A stretch of 53,436 bases of DNA from Sphingomonas sp. BK580 (GCF_014194975.1 NZ_JACIAY010000013.1:101014-154449), one strand, 5' to 3'; shown: positions 34,379 through 43,462, counted from the stretch's first letter. Translations and numbers: made by a program. The notes: generated from the sequence alone by a model not told the origin.

Positions 34379-34987
34379 TCAGATGGCGATCCTGAGCCGC
34401 AGGGTCGCAGCCTGCGCTCTTTTCCGGCGCATGGCAGCCCCGATGCCGCCAAACCCAACGATCATCATGAGCCAAGTCGCTGGTTCAGGGACTGCCGCCG
34501 TCGTGCTATCGAACGAGAAGCCGGTAAAGTTGATGTCGCCACCGTTCTGCGGGATCAGCGAGATGAGTTGGAGATCGGGGAAGCGAATCGTCTGGCTTTG
34601 AGCGGTGGCCGCATTGCCGTCCCCGGGATTGAAACCAACGAATGACAATTGTGACGTTTCTCCGTTCCAGCCAACTCCGCTTCCAGCGTCTCGGTCGCCG
34701 GAGAATTGGAACGCGAAGTTCGATACTCCCGGGTTGAAGCTGATGGTAAGGGTCTGGCTGCAGCCAACGCCATCGAAGGCGCAGATACCCTTGCCTGCCC
34801 CATAGTCGACTACCTTGAGGTAGCCGCTGCTCGAGGAGAGCGTCGCGTCGCCCACGAACAGGGATTGGTCGTACACCTTCCCGAGTTCAAAGCTTGAAAA
34901 ATCTATTCTAGTCGTAGCATCGGCTGCCGCGACTGGCAGAGCAAGTAGTGCGATACAAGACAGCTTTATCGCGTTTGCGGTAAGCAT
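34379..34987 (-). CDS. PEPxxWA-CTERM sorting-signal protein, exported
   Basis: The 202-residue protein begins with a Sec signal (MLTANAIKLSCIALLALPVAAADA). A beta-rich middle follows (FSFELGKVYD-like start, ISFNPGVSNFAFQFSGDRDAG, SLIPQNGGDINFTGFSFDS). It ends in the tripartite PEP-CTERM signal: VPEPATW, a hydrophobic helix and the basic tail RRKR. Such proteins are processed by an exosortase/PEP-CTERM system and are usually linked to exopolysaccharide or the cell surface. No exosortase gene is in the window. The gene stands alone, and the middle domain belongs to no family I recognise. Two cysteines (CAFDGVGC) may form a disulfide. Confidence 0.88.
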   Translation of the reverse strand: MLTANAIKLSCIALLALPVAAADATTRIDFSSFELGKVYDQSLFVGDATLSSSSGYLKVVDYGAGKGICAFDGVGCSQTLTISFNPGVSNFAFQFSGDRDAGSGVGWNGETSQLSFVGFNPGDGNAATAQSQTIRFPDLQLISLIPQNGGDINFTGFSFDSTTAAVPEPATWLMMIVGFGGIGAAMRRKRAQAATLRLRIAI

Positions 34988-35786
34988 ATCTACTCCATGG
35001 CAGAAGGGGAGGGGGTAACAAAGTTGTGTAAAGTAAGAGTGCGATCAGTTAAGTAAGCCGCATTTTGGTTATAAGAGATGAGACTGGATGTCGAGCGATT
35101 ATACTCTCCGACTGAGAATTGTTCAGGTTACTTCGAAAGCTCGTGAACGTGAGCATCTTCGGAGACGTTGGCTTAGTAAGCGGCAGCGGAGATCACGAGA
35201 GCTGAAATGTCGCCTGTGTTGCGACACCCAGTCTATGCATCAAGGTCTATAAGGGGTGGGCGGAACGCGATAAGCTCGACCTCGTTCGATGCGGCCTGCC
35301 TCTCGGCGCGACCAGCGGCTTGTTGAGCCCGAAAACGCGGGTAGCTCGGTAGAGGCGCTCCGCCGGAAGGAGCAGTCGTCCTCAGGTGCAAGCTTGCGTC
35401 ACACACTGCAGGGAGGCGGCCGGCTTAGTTGTTAGTCTAGGAGGCATTTGCCTAGCGAGTGCTTCCGTGACGTACTCACATCATCCGACGAACAAGTGAA
35501 GGCCGCAGCCTGACAATGCCGTAGCGGCGATCCTCTCTCCGCGCCCTCGGTGTCGTTGCGGCGGAGATCCGCCTTTCGAAGGAACCGGCTTCGTTCGGCC
35601 CGTGATCGCCTTGCTCCCTTTGTGTCCAAGCCGTTGGCGTCAGCCGCGCAAGCTGGAAGCCTCATCGATCGAGCCCATTGCAGTCGTCAAGCGATGGCGA
35701 GAGGCCTCCGCCGGCCCAGGTTCCGCTCGCCCGACATGACTTCAGCCTCGCATCCGCGGCATCGGGCGATCAGTTCTTCGCGATGG
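34988..35786. other. 799-nt gene-poor stretch
   Basis: AT-richer sequence upstream of the PEP-CTERM gene probably contains its promoter. The rest shows no coding frame with a recognisable product on either strand. Confidence 0.5.
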
Positions 35787-36686
35787 TCACCATCGGTGCT
35801 CCTGCACGTAGGCGACGAACGCTCTCAGCGGCGCGGGGACATGATCCCGCCCCTGATAGAAGAGGACTGGGCCATCGAAGCCTTGCCACCAGGGTTCCAG
35901 CACAGGTTCGAGCATGCCACTGTCAAGCGCAGGCCTGAGCCATTCCTCGAACAGGTGGATGATTCCGCAGCCGTCCAGGGCCGCGGAGAGGGCGAGGTCT
36001 ATTGCAGTGACGTCCGTCGCCAGTGGGCCTGCCGGTTCGATCCGCATCACTTCGCCTTCACGTTCGAAGTCCCACGGGATCAGGGCGCCGTCGCGCAGGC
36101 GGGCCGGCAGGCACGCATGATCGAGAAGATCTCGAGGGTGGTCTGGCCGGCCGCGTTCCGCAAGGTAGGAAGGCGCGGCGGCGGTAGCGAAGCGCTGGCG
36201 GCCCGGCCCGATGGGCACGGAGATCATGGTCTTGGTCAACCGCTCGTCGTAGCGAATGCCCGCGTCGCAGCCGGCAGCTAGGATGTCGACCACACCGTGT
36301 TCGGCGATCACCTCGACTTGCACGCCGGGATGCACCTTCATGAACCCGGGAAGGAGGCGCGGCAGCAGCAACCGTGCCACGTTGACGGGCACGTTGAGCC
36401 GAAGCGTTCCGCTCGGCGTGTCACGGTGGTCGTTAGCGCGATCGAGCGCGGCCTCCATGTCGGTCAGCGCGGCCCGAAGTCGAACGAGCAGGTCTGCGCC
36501 AGCCTCGGTCATGCGGACGCTGCGCGTGGTGCGGTTGAGGAGGCGCACTCCCAGCTGGTGTTCCAGCCGCTTCACGGCACCACTCAGGCTCGACGCACTC
36601 AGGCCGGTTGATTTCGACCCCTCACGAAAGCCGCCCGCGGTCGCGACCGCCACGAACGCGCGCACGGCGGCAAGGTCGGTCGCCAT
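35787..36686 (-). CDS. LysR-family regulator, divergent from an SDR gene
   Basis: The 299-residue protein has the N-terminal LysR helix-turn-helix (VATAGGFREGSKSTGLSAS, GAVKRLEHQLGVRLLNRTTR) and an effector domain with AAGCDAGIRYDERL and LDHACLPARLRDG, as in the DsdC/CrgA-like subgroup that guards oxidoreductase genes. It diverges from the SDR gene at 36776 with 89 nt between starts. That arrangement makes the SDR its probable target. Confidence 0.88.
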   Translation of the reverse strand: MATDLAAVRAFVAVATAGGFREGSKSTGLSASSLSGAVKRLEHQLGVRLLNRTTRSVRMTEAGADLLVRLRAALTDMEAALDRANDHRDTPSGTLRLNVPVNVARLLLPRLLPGFMKVHPGVQVEVIAEHGVVDILAAGCDAGIRYDERLTKTMISVPIGPGRQRFATAAAPSYLAERGRPDHPRDLLDHACLPARLRDGALIPWDFEREGEVMRIEPAGPLATDVTAIDLALSAALDGCGIIHLFEEWLRPALDSGMLEPVLEPWWQGFDGPVLFYQGRDHVPAPLRAFVAYVQEHRW

Positions 36687-36775
36687 TGTTCACTCACCTG
36701 CACGGACTGTAGTCCCATTGACATCTAATAAAACGCTATCGCCAGGCTCATGTTTCGTCGTGAAGGAGATCAATC

Positions 36776-37537
36776 ATGAACAACGAAAAGAGGATCGCGA
36801 TCGTCACCGGAGGGAGCCGCGGTTTGGGACGTAGCACGGTGCTCGCCCTCGCAGCCCGAGGCATCGACAGCATCTTCACCTACAATTCGGCCGTCGACGA
36901 GGCGAACAAAGTGGTTGCGGCCGTTGAAGCCGCCGGAGCTCGTGCGATCGCCCTGCAGCTCGACACGGGGTCGGTCGGTTCATTCGACGCCTTCGTCGGC
37001 GAGGTGCGCCGCGCTATGACCTCGCTCGGCGCGGAGCGCTTCGACTACCTCGTCAATAACGCCGGTATGTCCGACCACACCAAGTTCGCCGAACTCACGG
37101 AGGCGGTGCTCGACCGCATCTATGCGGTGAACTTCAAGGGCGTCGTGTTCCTCACTCAGAAGTTGCTGCCGATCCTCAAGGATGGTGGGCGGATCATCAA
37201 CATCTCTACCGGCCTCACGCGCTTCACCACGCCCGACACCATCCCCTACGCCTCGCTCAAGGGTGCGATCGACGTTTTCACGCTGTACATGGCGAAGGAG
37301 CTCGGACGTCGTGGCATTACCGTCAACACCGTCGCGCCCGGTGCGATCCAGACCGATTTCAGCGGCGGTACGGTGCGGGACAATCCCGCGGTCAACAAGC
37401 ATGTCGCCTCGCTGACGGCGCTCGGCCGGCCGGGCGTGCCCGACGACATCGGCCCGCTCGTGGCCTCGCTCCTGTCCGAAGACGCTCGGTGGGTGACGGG
37501 GCAGCGCATCGAGGCGTCCGGCGGCATGAACCTCTGA
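36776..37537 (+). CDS. SDR-family oxidoreductase
   Basis: A 253-residue classical SDR. It has TGGSRGLGRSTVLALAARG, NNAG, a catalytic-serine segment INISTG and the YASLK catalytic pair, and ends VTGQRIEASGGMNL. It has the 3-oxoacyl-ACP reductase/glucose dehydrogenase-like layout, but such sequences cover many substrates. AAGGAG lies nine bases before ATG 36776. A LysR gene diverges from it. No pathway partner is adjacent. Confidence 0.88.
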   Translation: MNNEKRIAIVTGGSRGLGRSTVLALAARGIDSIFTYNSAVDEANKVVAAVEAAGARAIALQLDTGSVGSFDAFVGEVRRAMTSLGAERFDYLVNNAGMSDHTKFAELTEAVLDRIYAVNFKGVVFLTQKLLPILKDGGRIINISTGLTRFTTPDTIPYASLKGAIDVFTLYMAKELGRRGITVNTVAPGAIQTDFSGGTVRDNPAVNKHVASLTALGRPGVPDDIGPLVASLLSEDARWVTGQRIEASGGMNL

Positions 37538-37793
37538 CGACCACGAACGGCTCCTGGCCTGCTCGTGAGAAGGCGGCGGGCGTCTCGCTTGACGGCCCGC
37601 TGTCGGCGATCATCAGCAACCCGATGGAGAGCGCCGCTGCGCGCGTGTTCAGGCGCATGCCCGGGCCTGCGAGCGAACGTCGGGCTTGCACGCTGGCGAA
37701 GGCCGCATCATCTTTGATCCACGTCAGCCGTCGGCATGCCGACCCTAAGCTTAAAAGCGCTGGCACGTGCGGCGTTTCGATCCGGAGAACTTA

Positions 37794-38609
37794 ATGGCCG
37801 CGCGGTTCGGCATGCTGATGCTGGCGCTCTCAACGCCCTCGCTACTCTCGGCCACCACGCTGCGGGATGCGCAGAAGATTTCTGCTCGTTCGAACGTGCA
37901 CAAGGTCGGCTTGTGTAGCGTCCGTCCGCTGTCTCCTCCGGCGCCCCCAGGAGGCCCTCGCATGCGGGCGTTCCTCATAGACGTCGGAGGTAGACGTGTG
38001 CTCGTCGCTCCGGCATCGGGCACAAGCGACTTTCTGAAGGGTCGTAACCTGCCCGTCGACGCGATCCTGCTCACGTCCTTGTCGGAAGCTGGGCTCGGCG
38101 ACCTTCTGGAGGGCGGCACCTCTGCGTACGGCAACAGCAGGATCTACGCCGACAGAGGGCTGCTTGAGGCAGCGACCGTAGGCGCCGCCGGCTCGGATAG
38201 GACGAACCTTAACGCCTTGTTGGCAAGCGGCCGGCTCTATGCACCGGAGGCGAACGTCGACGTCTTGCCAGGTGTTCGGTTCACCATCCCTCCCCACCAG
38301 TCGATGGTGTCAAGGGTGAAGATACGCTGCGGCGAACAGTCGCTGATCGTGCTGGACGGAGGTGAAGTCGCGTCCTCAGGCTTCGATCGCACCTCAGCCG
38401 TTGCCTTGGCTGATGACGATCCTGCGCACCTGAGGTCCCTAGCCGATGACCATACGACGCTCGCCATCACTAGCGGCCCTTTCCCAGCGCTTGCTTCCAT
38501 CTATCGCCACGTTGACGGCCTTCGCCTCGGCTCGATCGAAGCGAGGGAGTACGGCGGAGCCGCACCGCGCCGTGGCGAGGTCATCGTTGAGGATACGCCA
38601 GCGCCATGA
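37794..38609 (+). CDS. metallo-beta-lactamase-fold protein lacking the metal site, exported
   Basis: The 271-residue product has a signal peptide (MAARFGMLMLALSTPSLLSA), then a metallo-beta-lactamase-like scaffold: FLIDVGGRRVLVAPASG, VDAILLTSLSEAGLGDLLEG, RIYADRGLLEAA, VLPGVRFTIPPHQSM, QSLIVLDGGEV, and LAITSGPFPALASIYR near the end. In active members the second block reads THxHxDH; here it is TSLSEAG, so all four ligands are gone (His to Ser twice, Asp to Ala, His to Gly). It should therefore be a non-catalytic periplasmic binding or structural protein. ATG 37794 has GGAGA eight bases upstream and starts the signal. The fold assignment rests on the order of blocks, so confidence is moderate. 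Confidence 0.65.
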   Translation: MAARFGMLMLALSTPSLLSATTLRDAQKISARSNVHKVGLCSVRPLSPPAPPGGPRMRAFLIDVGGRRVLVAPASGTSDFLKGRNLPVDAILLTSLSEAGLGDLLEGGTSAYGNSRIYADRGLLEAATVGAAGSDRTNLNALLASGRLYAPEANVDVLPGVRFTIPPHQSMVSRVKIRCGEQSLIVLDGGEVASSGFDRTSAVALADDDPAHLRSLADDHTTLAITSGPFPALASIYRHVDGLRLGSIEAREYGGAAPRRGEVIVEDTPAP

Positions 38610-38910
38610 CTCCTCATGCTTCGCGCAGACACCGCTTCGTCGGCCCGCGCTCCTTGCAGCGCCATGAGAAGCTTCGGTTCATGATGCGGCTGGGTTCGAT
38701 CACGAAACGCGCGAGGTCGTGTCTGCCTGAACGAAGAAGCAGGTGCGCTTCACCGGGAGCCGCCTGGCGATATGCCGTCGATGCTCGCCCGACAAGCAGA
38801 CGCTTGATTCACCAGTTGGCAAACACCCTCGGCAATCGACGACCCGTTGGACCAGGCGTGTCGCACCTCGGCTACCAGTCACACTGCTCCTTCGCCTCGG
38901 GCGCCTCGCA
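38610..38910. other. convergent intergenic gap
   Basis: No gene or clear terminator was recognised between the two converging genes. Confidence 0.4.
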
Positions 38911-39714
38911 TCAGCGTCCGCGCAGGTCGTCGGCCCGCACCCAGCCGCGGTCCGGCTGCGCGAACGCGTCCGAGAAGCCGGCCCGTCGCAGCATGCTCGC
39001 CCTGGCGCGAGCATCCTCCTCCGACTTGTCCGTGCCGGAGGTCAGCGCGAAGCTCTTGCTGATTCTCGTCCGGTATACGTGCACGTCGCTGTCGGGGAGA
39101 CCGGCGCCCATGAGGCGGGTGTTGAGCTGCTCGGCCAGCGCACCGACGGCTTGAGGCGCGCTCTGCGGCAGCGTTCCGACCACTGCGAACCATCTGCCGG
39201 ACGCGGCCGGCTTGCCGGCTTCGGCGGCAGCCACGCCGGCGTTCTGGGCCGCCACCGCCGGCGAGTTGAGGAAGGCCTTCGGGTTCTCCTGAGTGACCGC
39301 AATGCGCGCTGACGTCGTCGTCGTCGCGGCGATGGTCATGAGCCGCTGCTCGCCAAGGCTGTTGACGCTGTGGCAGAGCGCAGCGTTCGCCCCGGTCTTC
39401 AGCCCCGCTTCCGACGGATCGTTGCAGTAGTCGATGGCCGTCTGGAGGCTCAGACGCTCGCGCAGATCGGCCGGCAGCTTGTCTAGGATGAAGAGCGTCT
39501 TGTCGCGGCGTGTCGAATCCTCGGTCCTCGCCTCGTTCCTGCGCGCCGACTCCGCATTCAGCCGATCGGTGAGCAGCTTCTCCTTGTGAGCCCGGTTCCG
39601 CTCGGCCTGCGCGAACACCAGCGTCGCGATGCTGACGAAGAGCCCTGCAGCGGCGATAAGCGTCTTGGAAAAGAAGTCGGCCCACTCGACCCAGGTCTTC
39701 GGTGCTTGCGCCAT
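38911..39714 (-). CDS. membrane-anchored protein with coiled coil and SPOR-like C-terminus
   Basis: The 267-residue protein has one membrane helix near the N-terminus (KTLIAAAGLFVSIATLVFAQ, about residues 17-37). A charged coiled-coil stretch follows (AERNRAHKEKLLTDRLNAES). The C-terminal domain (about 175-267) has WFAVVGTLP, ALAEQLNTRL, VHVYRTRISKSFALTSG and ARARASMLRRAGF, which looks like a SPOR-type fold that may bind denuded peptidoglycan. The long frame upstream is not used: ATG 39714 follows GGAGGG and begins the natural N-terminus. It follows the DyP gene by 202 nt on the same strand and may be part of that unit. Its function is unknown. Confidence 0.7.
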   Translation of the reverse strand: MAQAPKTWVEWADFFSKTLIAAAGLFVSIATLVFAQAERNRAHKEKLLTDRLNAESARRNEARTEDSTRRDKTLFILDKLPADLRERLSLQTAIDYCNDPSEAGLKTGANAALCHSVNSLGEQRLMTIAATTTTSARIAVTQENPKAFLNSPAVAAQNAGVAAAEAGKPAASGRWFAVVGTLPQSAPQAVGALAEQLNTRLMGAGLPDSDVHVYRTRISKSFALTSGTDKSEEDARARASMLRRAGFSDAFAQPDRGWVRADDLRGR

Positions 39715-39916
39715 CCCGGCCCTCCTGACTACCGGATGGATCGGCGGGATCGCCCGCGCCGACCGCGAGAGGAGCGATCCACGTGCCCTTGCGGCATATG
39801 ACCCGCATTTCGGAACGGCGCATGTTTCACCGGATCGTCTCCGTGTCGTTGAGCGGAATGTCGGGCCGTCGCCTCGGCGCGGTGGGCGGAGGCACTGGGC
39901 AGCGGTCGAGATTGCG

Positions 39917-41515
39917 TCAGAGCCTCTCCAGATAGCGCAGGGCGGAGAGGCTCGGCAGAAAGTAATAGTCCCCACCGACCAACTGGACGTACGTGTCGAC
40001 CTGCACGACCCGACGGAGCGGACGCTCGCGTATGGTCATCGCGCCCGGAGCGCCGACGAGCGGGTCCTGCTCGCCGTACAGCGTACCGAAGCTGCTGTTG
40101 AGCAGCCACGTCTGCTGCACGAACTCGAACTGGCGCGCGATGTCGGTGTTCAGGCACATGAAGAACAGCCCTCGCTCGACACCGTCGTCGGCGCGATCGT
40201 CCTTGATCGGCGGCCCGTACTTGCGGCCGCGGCGCAGGATGCGGTGGTTGTTCGCAGCCTTCAGCAGCTCGCGGCGGGACGCGGCGTCGGGCGAGAGGGC
40301 GTCGCGCGGGTGGGCGCGGCGTACGTGGCTTCCAATCGGGCAGCCGTGACCGAAGCGGTCGCGATCCCAGAAGAGATAGTCGCTGTCAGGGGCGCCATCG
40401 ACCAGAGGCAGGGTGCCTGAAGGGCATAACAGGTTGCCGGCCTTGTCCCGCCCCACCGCGCGCTCGGCGATCCATTCGGCAGTGACGTGGCCGGCGTTCT
40501 CCGGGTCCTGTGCCCGGATCCGGGCGGCGTTCAGATCCATCGATTGCCAGAAGGCCGCGACCTCCTGCGCCAGCTCGCGGACGACCAGGTAGCTGCCGTT
40601 GCGACCAAGGTCGAAGAAGCCCTCCGCGTTAGCCGCCGCGGTGAGCCCGGGCGCAATGGCGGCGCCGAGCGCCTCGGCCGACACGACCGGTCCCGAGGCG
40701 ATCTCTCCATAAGCGTTGACGTGGCCGAACAGCAGATCGCCGAGGGGCACGCCCTGGACGGCGTGCGGCGCGGTCACGGCGGCACCACTCCGCAGCACCG
40801 CGCCGCCCACGTCGTACGGCTGCGGCTGCGACAATCCGTCCGCGAAGCCGAAGTGCTCATGCGAGATGTTCGTCTCCCGCCGGGCATCGACGAACAGGGC
40901 GCGCTGATGCGCGATGGCCACGCCGAGCGGCCGAAGTGTTTCCTCCACGCTGGCGCACCACTGCCGCGCGTCCTCCTCGCCCGCGGCGTAGAGTAGGAGA
41001 AGCGCGTGCCCGGAGAGCTGTGTGGCGATCTGCTGTTCCGGCGCGGCCCCGTCTGCAACGTCGAAGCCGCCGCGCGTGCGCGCCGCGGGATCCCTGAGCG
41101 GCAGGTTCGCGCTCCAGAGCGGCCCAGCTTCGATAACGGTAGGGGCCCAGGCGCCGCCGCGCCGGTCGCCCAGGCGCCGCAGCCGATCCTCCTGGAACAT
41201 GCCCTCCCGGAAAGGACGGGAGAAGGATGCGAGCGCGGCATCGTCCAGGCCGATCCGGGTCAGCGCCACCGCGCTCAACGCCAAAGCGGCCGACCGTCGC
41301 CGAGCATCGCCGCGTTCGGGCGGGTCGGCGTTCGTGACCGGCGCGACGGACGCGATCGCCTTCAGCCAGGCGCCGCCGGGAGCCGCATCGCCGATGTCGA
41401 GCAGAAGCGCTCGACCATGATTCAGCGCGGCGAAGCCGCTCACGACGAGGCCCTGCGTGTCTGCCGCGATCTCATGCCTCAGCTTCCAGTTGGCAGCGCG
41501 CGTCGGAGCGCTCAC
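39917..41515 (-). CDS. DyP-type heme peroxidase
   Basis: The 532-residue product has the DyP landmarks. GFADG (residues 223-227) carries the catalytic Asp of the GxxDG motif. CPIGSHVRRAHPR gives the likely proximal heme ligand His397. ILRRGRKYG gives the likely distal Arg428. DyP enzymes use H2O2 to oxidise dyes, lignin-like phenols and Mn2+, and some are encapsulin cargo. No Tat or Sec signal is seen, so this one should be cytoplasmic or exported with a partner. GTG 41515 overlaps the stop of the two-TM protein gene (GTGA); the long in-frame extension to 42592 lies inside that gene and is rejected. No encapsulin is nearby. It is transcribed opposite to the two giant genes. Confidence 0.87.
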   Translation of the reverse strand: MSAPTRAANWKLRHEIAADTQGLVVSGFAALNHGRALLLDIGDAAPGGAWLKAIASVAPVTNADPPERGDARRRSAALALSAVALTRIGLDDAALASFSRPFREGMFQEDRLRRLGDRRGGAWAPTVIEAGPLWSANLPLRDPAARTRGGFDVADGAAPEQQIATQLSGHALLLLYAAGEEDARQWCASVEETLRPLGVAIAHQRALFVDARRETNISHEHFGFADGLSQPQPYDVGGAVLRSGAAVTAPHAVQGVPLGDLLFGHVNAYGEIASGPVVSAEALGAAIAPGLTAAANAEGFFDLGRNGSYLVVRELAQEVAAFWQSMDLNAARIRAQDPENAGHVTAEWIAERAVGRDKAGNLLCPSGTLPLVDGAPDSDYLFWDRDRFGHGCPIGSHVRRAHPRDALSPDAASRRELLKAANNHRILRRGRKYGPPIKDDRADDGVERGLFFMCLNTDIARQFEFVQQTWLLNSSFGTLYGEQDPLVGAPGAMTIRERPLRRVVQVDTYVQLVGGDYYFLPSLSALRYLERL

Positions 41516-42888
41516 AGGTCCAGCATCCATCTCGCCGCCTCGGCATCGTTCATCTTCGCCCGTCGCAGGCCTTCGGCGATGCGATGGTTGCGCTCGATCT
41601 GATCCACGGTCAGGTCGGGGTAGGCGCTGTACCAGAAGCGGCTGGCGGTACGGCTCGCGAGCGCCCACGCCTTGAACTGGCGTCCATGCGACGCCCCACC
41701 CTTGATCAGGAACTTCGTCGCGGGGAAGCCGACGCCGCACCCCCATGCGAGTGTCAGGCCGACGTGCGCCTTTTCGATGAAGTCGTCCAGATAACTGTCC
41801 CAGCTGTGGTCGAAGTTCGAGAGGAAGAGGAGGCGGCTCCGATTGTTCAGGAAGGCCCAGTGCGCGAAGTGGACGGTCCGCATGCTGCCGAGATAACCCT
41901 TGCGCGCGCGGGGACTGGCACGCAGCAGGAGATGCAGCGCTCGGTGGCCTAGGCGTATGATCGCGGTGCGAAGCACGCCCGGCTTTATGAGCACGATCGA
42001 ACCCATGTGGTTCTGGACAACCCAGTCCTCGCGCCTCACCATCTCGCGGCGCAGCGCCTCGTCGATCTTCGGCCGATCGATCACGCTGTCGCGCCGTTCG
42101 AGGACGCGAAGCCAAAGAACGAAGCTCGCCGCGCATCCCGCGATCCCGATCAACGCCATCACCCACCATGGCAGCCAGCGCGCTCCTGCCCCCCAAGCTG
42201 CCAGACCGGGTGCCGCCATGGCCGCGAGCAGGCCGACGATGAGCCCCACGAGCATGACGTAGTCGGTTGCGGCCTGTGCCATCGGCAGCCGCCGCGCCGC
42301 CGTACGCGCCAGCCACGGATGTCGACCGATCAATGCCTCCCGCAGAGCGCCATGCGCCCGCGTCGGGGACACGCCGCGGTATCGGTGCGCTTGGAGGCCG
42401 TCCAGTTCCGCGACGGCATCGAGGAACAACGCGCGGTCGGAGCGGATCTGAGCGCAGCTCAGCCCGCGATTGCCGTGGTGGAAGACGCTCGGGCGCTGAA
42501 CTCGCCGCCGAAGATAGGCGGCGCTGGCTGACGCCTCGTCGATGGCGGCGTCGTAGAGCGCTGCGCTGCCGTCGATCGGTCGCTTGCAGCACCTCAGCAT
42601 GGAGCAGAGCCGGCTATCCATCAGCGCCGCGATCCCGCGCCAGAACAGGTTCTCGTCGCCGTCGAAGTTCGCCTCGACGATGAAGACGGGATCGTAGTCG
42701 TGGGCAGGGAAGACGCTGAGGGAGAGGAAATGGAGCGTCGGCAGCTGATCGGTCAGCCGGGCGTAATGGGGCTCGTCCGGACGCGATGCTTCGTCCTCAT
42801 CGCGCTTGAACTGCTCGATGAGCGCCGTCAGACGGCTGCAGCTCTCGGGCCTCACCTCGAGCGGCACGCACAGCGTCGTCTGCGTCAT
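41512..42888 (-). CDS. two-TM protein with duplicated NFD-motif domain, coupled to the DyP gene
   Basis: The 458-residue product has two membrane helices at about residues 206-262 (YVMLVGLIVGLLAAM, WWVMALIGIAGCAASFVLWL). A soluble domain lies on each side. Both domains hold a similar segment: LHFLSLSVFP...FIVEANFDGDENLFWRGI near residues 52-85, and VHFAHWAFLN...LLFLSNFDHSWDSYLDDFI near 335-370. The second leads on to GFPATKFLIKGGA and FWYSAYPDLTVDQIERN. This suggests an old internal duplication, perhaps of a ferredoxin-like fold. No enzyme is assigned. It is probably an inner-membrane partner of the peroxidase, since the stop overlaps the DyP start. ATG 42888 overlaps the stop of a short upstream frame (ATGA). 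Confidence 0.72.
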   Translation of the reverse strand: MTQTTLCVPLEVRPESCSRLTALIEQFKRDEDEASRPDEPHYARLTDQLPTLHFLSLSVFPAHDYDPVFIVEANFDGDENLFWRGIAALMDSRLCSMLRCCKRPIDGSAALYDAAIDEASASAAYLRRRVQRPSVFHHGNRGLSCAQIRSDRALFLDAVAELDGLQAHRYRGVSPTRAHGALREALIGRHPWLARTAARRLPMAQAATDYVMLVGLIVGLLAAMAAPGLAAWGAGARWLPWWVMALIGIAGCAASFVLWLRVLERRDSVIDRPKIDEALRREMVRREDWVVQNHMGSIVLIKPGVLRTAIIRLGHRALHLLLRASPRARKGYLGSMRTVHFAHWAFLNNRSRLLFLSNFDHSWDSYLDDFIEKAHVGLTLAWGCGVGFPATKFLIKGGASHGRQFKAWALASRTASRFWYSAYPDLTVDQIERNHRIAEGLRRAKMNDAEAARWMLDL

Positions 42889-42989
42889 CTGATAGCGACC
42901 ATGGCATCGGCGAGTGCGCGCTGAACCTGCCGCACCGCGTCCTCCCGCGGGCAGAAGCGGGGTCGACGATCCAGCGAGGTCGACCTCAT
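42885..42989 (-). CDS. possible short frame coupled to the two-TM protein gene
   Basis: A frame ending TGA at 42885-42887 overlaps the next ATG by ATGA. From the internal ATG at 42989 it gives 34 residues ending REDAVRQVQRALADAMVAIR; the frame is open further, to 43112. The helix-like end and the overlap suggest it is translated, perhaps as a leader, but no family is recognised and no good ribosome binding site was found. Confidence 0.3.
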   Translation of the reverse strand: MRSTSLDRRPRFCPREDAVRQVQRALADAMVAIR

Positions 42990-43112
42990 GGTCTGCAGCT
43001 GAGGACAGGTCGAGTCATGGCGCGCTCCGGACGAGCTCGCGCGAGCGCGAGTCGGCTGTTGTTCCGGCGGCCCATTGTCGTTGCAGTGATAGTGCGTCCA
43101 TGCCGAGCTCAA

Positions 43113-43435
43113 GGCAAGCGTTGCCGAGCATTTCGGCGGAAGATCATAAGAAATGTCGCTCGCGGTCGGTCGCTCGCTGTTCCGGTACTCTTTTCACGAC
43201 AATGATACTGCCGGATTCCTGCGATCGTCCGGTATATTGCTGCGGCCAGGCATGTGGTGGAGCGGCTGTCGTGAAGCGTCGCCAAGAAGCGGTCGCAAAC
43301 GGTGGCGACGATCTAATCGATCCTGCCGCGACAGTGTTGATCGTCCAAGGCTAGGTCGTCGACTCCACTTGCGAATCGGCCCTTAAAAGCGCATCGGTCG
43401 TGCATCAGAAAAGCTTGGTCGCCAAAGCAACATGA
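43113..43435. promoter_or_regulatory. divergent control region of the DyP and giant-gene units
   Basis: This stretch of about 320 nt separates the two transcription units and should hold both promoters. The base content is lower in GC than the flanking genes. No operator repeat stood out by eye. Confidence 0.45.
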
Positions 43436-43462
43436 CGCCCCGCATCCCAGCGGGGCGCTTTA
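43436..43462 (+). terminator. terminator-like hairpin in the leader of the giant-gene operon
   Basis: An 8-bp stem (CGCCCCGC at 43436-43443, complement at 43450-43457, loop ATCCCA) is followed by CTTTA. It lies immediately before the GGGAG ribosome binding site (43464-43468) of the first giant gene. It could end stray upstream transcription or act as an attenuator. Confidence 0.6.

Noticed and set aside
41516..42592. N-terminal extension of the DyP peroxidase to 891 residues
   Set aside because: The extension is an out-of-frame reading of the two-TM gene; the DyP domain begins right at the GTGA overlap.
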